The notes below the pieces were generated by a model, which did no database searches, had not been told where the DNA came from, and saw only the letters and a list, made by a program, of their open reading frames with translations. Of a DNA stretch of 9,749 nucleotides, positions 7,871-9,749 are shown in pieces; the first letter of the stretch is position 1, and every line of letters begins with the position of its first letter. The stretch spans positions 1 through 9,749 of the forward strand of contig JAHDDN010000188.1 of NCBI GenBank assembly GCA_020629335.1. The letters run 5' to 3'. This DNA comes from Chitinophagales bacterium. GTDB lineage: Bacteria; Bacteroidota; Bacteroidia; Chitinophagales; UBA2359. Position numbers and translations under genes: made by a program.

Positions 7871-7894
7871 ATGCGTACTGGAAAGGCTACGCAT
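7871..7894. repeat. Inverted repeat upstream of the 338-aa gene
   Basis: ATGCGTA (7871-7877) and TACGCAT (7888-7894) are perfect inverted copies separated by 10 nt. The arms are more GC-rich than their surroundings and end 62 bp before the start codon at 7957. The arrangement could be a dimeric regulator site or a small leader hairpin. Confidence 0.4.
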
Positions 7895-7915
7895 ACTGAT
7901 AGCAGATTTATACCT

Positions 7916-7923
7916 CAAACATA
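7916..7923 (-). promoter_or_regulatory. Possible minus-strand -7 box (TATGTTTG)
   Basis: Read on the minus strand this is TATGTTTG, an exact TAnnTTTG match. The only upstream -33 candidate is a TTG near 7948-7951, about 24 nt away, which is slightly long. If used, transcription would begin near 7909 and give the ATPase operon a leader of almost 390 nt. It could also be a chance match. Confidence 0.3.
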
Positions 7924-7956
7924 AACCAAATAGCTTATAAACTAAAACAACGAATT

Positions 7957-8973
7957 ATGGCAGCGAAAATTAAACTCAGTAAAAAGGAATTCAAGGAGTT
8001 TCACACTCGAATTAAAAACAAATTAGAAGAGCGGTATCCAGAAGCTAAAAATGCCAAATTAATTCCTTATGAAAAATTGGAAGAAGAGTTAGCGCAATTA
8101 ATAGCGGATGCTAATTTTGTGTACAATTACAAATACCTCTACAACAAAAATTTAGAAGTAGAAAAGAAAAGCGCTCAAAATGAATTTTCTATCGATAAAT
8201 CTTACTTAGAATTGCTGCTTAAATTTATTGATCTCAATCTTGATAATTATAAAGAAGCGCTTAATACCAGCCTACAAAAAGAATCGCAAACCAGCTTCAT
8301 TGTCTATTACATCAAACCATTTGAAGTACTCAAAGGGACGCCTCAACTTTACAGCTTCACTTTAGATATCCAATCTTTAGAAGAAGTCTTTGTGAGAAAA
8401 ACCATAACAGGTACTCAGTACAAAGGCCGAGTCAAAAAAGAAGGAAGCCTTGTCAAAACTCTTGACCTAGGAGCCTGTGATGAATCTCGTACCATGCATT
8501 TGGTGATGCAAAAAGGAAACTATAAGTTCGAAAAACTAAAATTAGCATTGGGTTTTGGTTCATTTGAATTTATCGAAAGCTATTACGGAACCGTTCGCTG
8601 CATACTCATTCAGGAAAGTATGTTCTTAAATCTGTCGGAAGAAGAACAAAAAAATCTCGAAATGGATTTTTCAGGTTATCTGACTTTAGTCTCTTTGAAC
8701 CCAGTCAGAATAGGTAGCAATACAGTTTATGACATCAGAGCCTTTAGAGACGAACTCAAGAATGTGAAGAATAATAAATCATTGATTCGCCTCACGAATA
8801 ACCTCATGTACACAGTGTCCGATTTGCTAACCTACGGAGCTGACGAAAAATCAATCAAGATAAACGAACACGGTTTATACAATCGCATCAATAAGCAAAC
8901 AAGAGCCTTGAAAAGTTGGATAAAAACCAATGAAGACTGTATGAAGAAAAAGGCAAATGTCATGCGAGTATAA
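7957..8973 (+). CDS. Unrecognised 338-aa protein, helical N-terminus and beta-rich middle
   Basis: I do not recognise this protein. It has no signal peptide or membrane helix and should be cytoplasmic. Residues 1-105 are helical and charged. The stretch YKYLYNKNLEVEKK...SIDKSYLELLLKFIDLNLDNYKEAL (about 58-102) resembles, loosely, an N-terminal module of other Bacteroidota proteins of form S-x-x-T-L-x-R-x-F...T-L-d-x-L-a-x-y-l-g-y, which looks DNA- or partner-binding; this is inference. Residues about 112-245 are beta-rich, with SFTLDIQSLEEVFV, GRVKKEGSLVKTLDL and HLVMQKGNYKFEKLKLALGFGSF, a pattern also seen in the second half of such proteins. The C-terminal 90 residues are helical and Lys-rich. 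No catalytic motif is visible. It is divergent from the ATPase/phosphatase operon across a 435-bp control region, so it could be a regulator or partner of it. The ATG at 7957 is taken because stops lie just upstream in frame; there is no Shine-Dalgarno sequence. Confidence 0.8.
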   Translation: MAAKIKLSKKEFKEFHTRIKNKLEERYPEAKNAKLIPYEKLEEELAQLIADANFVYNYKYLYNKNLEVEKKSAQNEFSIDKSYLELLLKFIDLNLDNYKEALNTSLQKESQTSFIVYYIKPFEVLKGTPQLYSFTLDIQSLEEVFVRKTITGTQYKGRVKKEGSLVKTLDLGACDESRTMHLVMQKGNYKFEKLKLALGFGSFEFIESYYGTVRCILIQESMFLNLSEEEQKNLEMDFSGYLTLVSLNPVRIGSNTVYDIRAFRDELKNVKNNKSLIRLTNNLMYTVSDLLTYGADEKSIKINEHGLYNRINKQTRALKSWIKTNEDCMKKKANVMRV

Positions 8974-9013
8974 GCCACAATATATTTCACGTATTATTTT
9001 AATTTGGGGCTTC

Positions 9014-9086
9014 CCCTTCATTTTTTTTGATCGGACCGTAGGGGCGCTACCTATGTGTGCGCCCTCCGATCAAAAAAAATGAAGGG
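9014..9086. repeat. Long perfect hairpin with 22-bp arms
   Basis: Positions 9014-9035 and 9065-9086 are perfect inverted copies of 22 bp, each with a run of eight T or A. Inside, GGGCGC (9042-9047) pairs with GCGCCC (9059-9064) around an 11-nt loop. The full structure is therefore a 28-bp stem with one 6-nt bulge at 9036-9041. It begins 40 bp after the stop codon of the 338-aa gene and could stop or protect that transcript. Perfect arms of this length and the GC-rich sequence that follows suggest a dispersed repeat element rather than a plain terminator. Confidence 0.85.
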
Positions 9087-9206
9087 TCGGGCTGTCCGCT
9101 CTTATGTGGCTATGCCGCTCCTACTTCACTAAGCCGTACTTGTCTGCCTTTCAGGCCAGCCTGCGTCCAGCTAAGTTCCGTAAGTCGCAGCATGGCCGCC
9201 ACATAC
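9087..9206. repeat. GC-rich island, probable body of a dispersed Bacteroidota repeat
   Basis: I count 69 G or C in these 120 bases, against 18 in the 60 bases at 8941-9000. The opening GTCGGGCTGTCCGCT and the later ATGCCGCTCC resemble, from memory, an intergenic repeat found in many Bacteroidota genomes. ATGTGGC (9104-9110) and GCCACAT (9198-9204) are inverted copies, and adjacent bases (GCTATGC with GCATGGC) extend the pairing with a 3-nt bulge, so the island may fold as a unit. A frame of 76 codons runs through it, but the translation looks like no protein and I do not call it a gene. Confidence 0.55.
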
Positions 9207-9361
9207 CGCTACCATCCCTAAGCCGATTTTTTGGTATTGGGTATCAAGTAGTGAGTATTGGGACAAAGTATGTCGAATATTGGAATCTTTTCAAGATCGT
9301 GTACGATAACCAAGATAAATTCTCGATTTTATAAAGACTATCCCCCTCACCGTCCCCCAAC

Positions 9362-9400
9362 AAAAAAAGCCGTTCGTAACTTATTCGTTATGAACGGCTT
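9362..9400 (-). terminator. Rho-independent terminator of the tRNA-Glu gene
   Basis: AAGCCGTTCGTAAC (9367-9380) pairs with GTTATGAACGGCTT (9387-9400), a 14-bp stem with one wobble or mismatch and a 6-nt loop. On the minus strand it is followed by an uninterrupted T tract (the A run 9362-9368 on the plus strand). It starts 11 nt after the CCA end of the tRNA. Confidence 0.88.
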
Positions 9401-9411
9401 GTCATTTGAAC

Positions 9412-9486
9412 TGGTAGTCCCTAGGGGAATCGAACCCCTGTTTCCAGGATGAAAACCTGGCGTCCTAACCCCTAGACGAAGGGACC
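9412..9486 (-). tRNA. tRNA-Glu (anticodon UUC), CCA encoded
   Basis: Read on the minus strand from 9486 to 9412 this folds as a 75-nt tRNA. The acceptor stem GGTCCCT pairs with AGGGACT, with a G-U at the first pair; I recall this pair from other Bacteroidota tRNA-Glu genes. The anticodon stem CCAGG/CCTGG closes the loop TTTTCAT, giving anticodon TTC, which reads GAA and GAG. The T arm AGGGG-TTCGATT-CCCCT is standard. The 3' CCA is encoded (9412-9414). It has its own promoter and terminator, so it is a monocistronic tRNA gene. Confidence 0.97.
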
Positions 9487-9506
9487 AGTTTATTTCAAAA
9501 GCGATG

Positions 9507-9538
9507 CAAATATAATAGCTATTTTATTCTTATCCAAA
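9507..9538 (-). promoter_or_regulatory. Bacteroidota promoter of tRNA-Glu
   Basis: On the minus strand the -33 element TTTG (9535-9538) is followed by exactly 20 nt and a perfect -7 box TATATTTG (9507-9514). This matches the Bacteroidota primary-sigma consensus. Transcription should start near 9500, about 15 nt before the mature tRNA 5' end at 9486. Confidence 0.85.
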
Positions 9539-9545
9539 CATCTTT

Positions 9546-9581
9546 TGAAAAAAAATGATCAAATTTTTGGCTTTTTTTTCA
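9546..9581. repeat. A/T-run inverted repeat upstream of the tRNA promoter
   Basis: TGAAAAAAAA (9546-9555) and TTTTTTTTCA (9572-9581) are perfect 10-bp inverted copies with a 16-nt spacer. They are almost entirely A or T runs and lie just upstream of the tRNA promoter on its strand. An UP-like or bent-DNA role is possible; chance in AT-rich DNA is also possible. Confidence 0.35.
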
Positions 9582-9635
9582 TTGGGTTGATAATCAGATA
9601 ACTAAAGAACTCATTTAAAGTTTCCTACTGGCTTA

Positions 9636-9736
9636 GAAAATGGCTGTTTTTCCGTATTTCTTCGTTATTTTTTCGGTCCGTAGCCCTGCTATGAACCTCA
9701 AAAATGCCTTGAACTACAAAAAAACAGCTAATTTTC
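9636..9736. repeat. Inverted-repeat-bounded element of about 100 bp
   Basis: GCTGTTTTT (9643-9651) and AAAAACAGC (9720-9728) are perfect inverted copies. Pairing extends outward through a G-U, a T-A, a one-base bulge and five more pairs to 9636 and 9736. The interior carries CCGTA twice (9652-9656, 9678-9682) and no gene. The sequence style resembles an intergenic repeat I associate with Saprospiria genomes, but this is recollection. The window ends 13 bases later, so the element may continue or belong to a neighbouring gene's 3' region. Confidence 0.45.
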
Positions 9737-9749
9737 AGCTTCATTATAA

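Larger units (their letters stand above)
7522..7956. other. Divergent AT-rich intergenic control region
   Basis: This 435-bp stretch separates the minus-strand ATPase operon from the plus-strand 338-aa gene and holds no credible gene. Visible structure includes four same-orientation copies of an AAAATTCTA-like motif (7582-7660). Inverted repeats are CGCTCA/TGAGCG (7554-7559, 7567-7572), CTTAAC/GTTAAG (7689-7694, 7717-7722), TAACG-AA-CGTTA (7740-7751) and ATGCGTA/TACGCAT (7871-7877, 7888-7894). The only exact -7 box I found is TATGTTTG on the minus strand (7916-7923). No plus-strand TAnnTTTG occurs directly before the gene at 7957, so its promoter is unclear. Confidence 0.6.

Noticed and set aside
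9104..9334. 76-codon plus-strand open frame in the GC-rich island
   Set aside because: It runs through the structured repeat and has no plausible start context. Its Ser/Arg/Pro-rich translation resembles no protein family.
9258..9452. 64-codon plus-strand open frame
   Set aside because: It crosses the terminator and the antisense of the tRNA-Glu gene, so it is a chance frame. Its end PRGIEPLFPG is simply translated tRNA antisense.
9412..9486. tRNA-Glu as an attachment site for an integrated island
   Set aside because: I find no direct repeat of the tRNA 3' end elsewhere in the window and no integrase gene.

Overview
The window looks like chromosomal DNA of a member of the Bacteroidota. The signs are an AT-rich base composition, no Shine-Dalgarno sequences before the genes, promoters matching the Bacteroidota form (TTTG, about 20 nt, TAnnTTTG), and a periplasmic-TPR histidine kinase typical of the phylum. 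The repeat style and the types of hypothetical protein remind me of Saprospiria (Saprospira/Aureispira/Haliscomenobacter-like), but that placement is inference from memory.

Layout. (1) 51-5590, plus strand: three genes that follow one another but look separately promoted. They are a TPR sensor histidine kinase, a membrane-anchored NACHT (STAND) NTPase with a leucine-rich C-terminus, and a secreted TPR-containing protein with a Bacteroidota-type C-terminal region. A hairpin at 5603-5629 ends this block. (2) 5632-7521, minus strand: a two-gene operon, transcribed right to left, of a VirD4/TraG-like ATPase without membrane helices and a dual-specificity (Cys-X5-Arg) phosphatase. (3) 7522-7956: a 435-bp AT-rich divergent intergenic region with a four-copy AAAATTCTA-like motif and several small inverted repeats. 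(4) 7957-8973, plus strand: an unrecognised 338-aa protein. (5) 8974-9411: a non-coding GC-rich island led by a very long perfect hairpin (22-bp arms), probably a dispersed repeat. (6) 9412-9486, minus strand: tRNA-Glu(UUC) with a clear promoter and a strong terminator. (7) 9515-9749: AT-rich, no gene, containing an inverted-repeat-bounded element of about 100 bp at the window edge.

Function. Nothing ties all the genes into one pathway. The most interesting candidates are the NACHT protein, since bacterial NACHT proteins include antiphage immune sensors, and the VirD4-like ATPase/phosphatase pair, which lacks a relaxase or any visible type IV secretion gene. The 338-aa protein shares the divergent control region with that pair. 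No integrase, transposase, CRISPR array or conjugation gene is present. I see no proof of a complete new system, only modules worth testing by gene-neighbourhood comparison.
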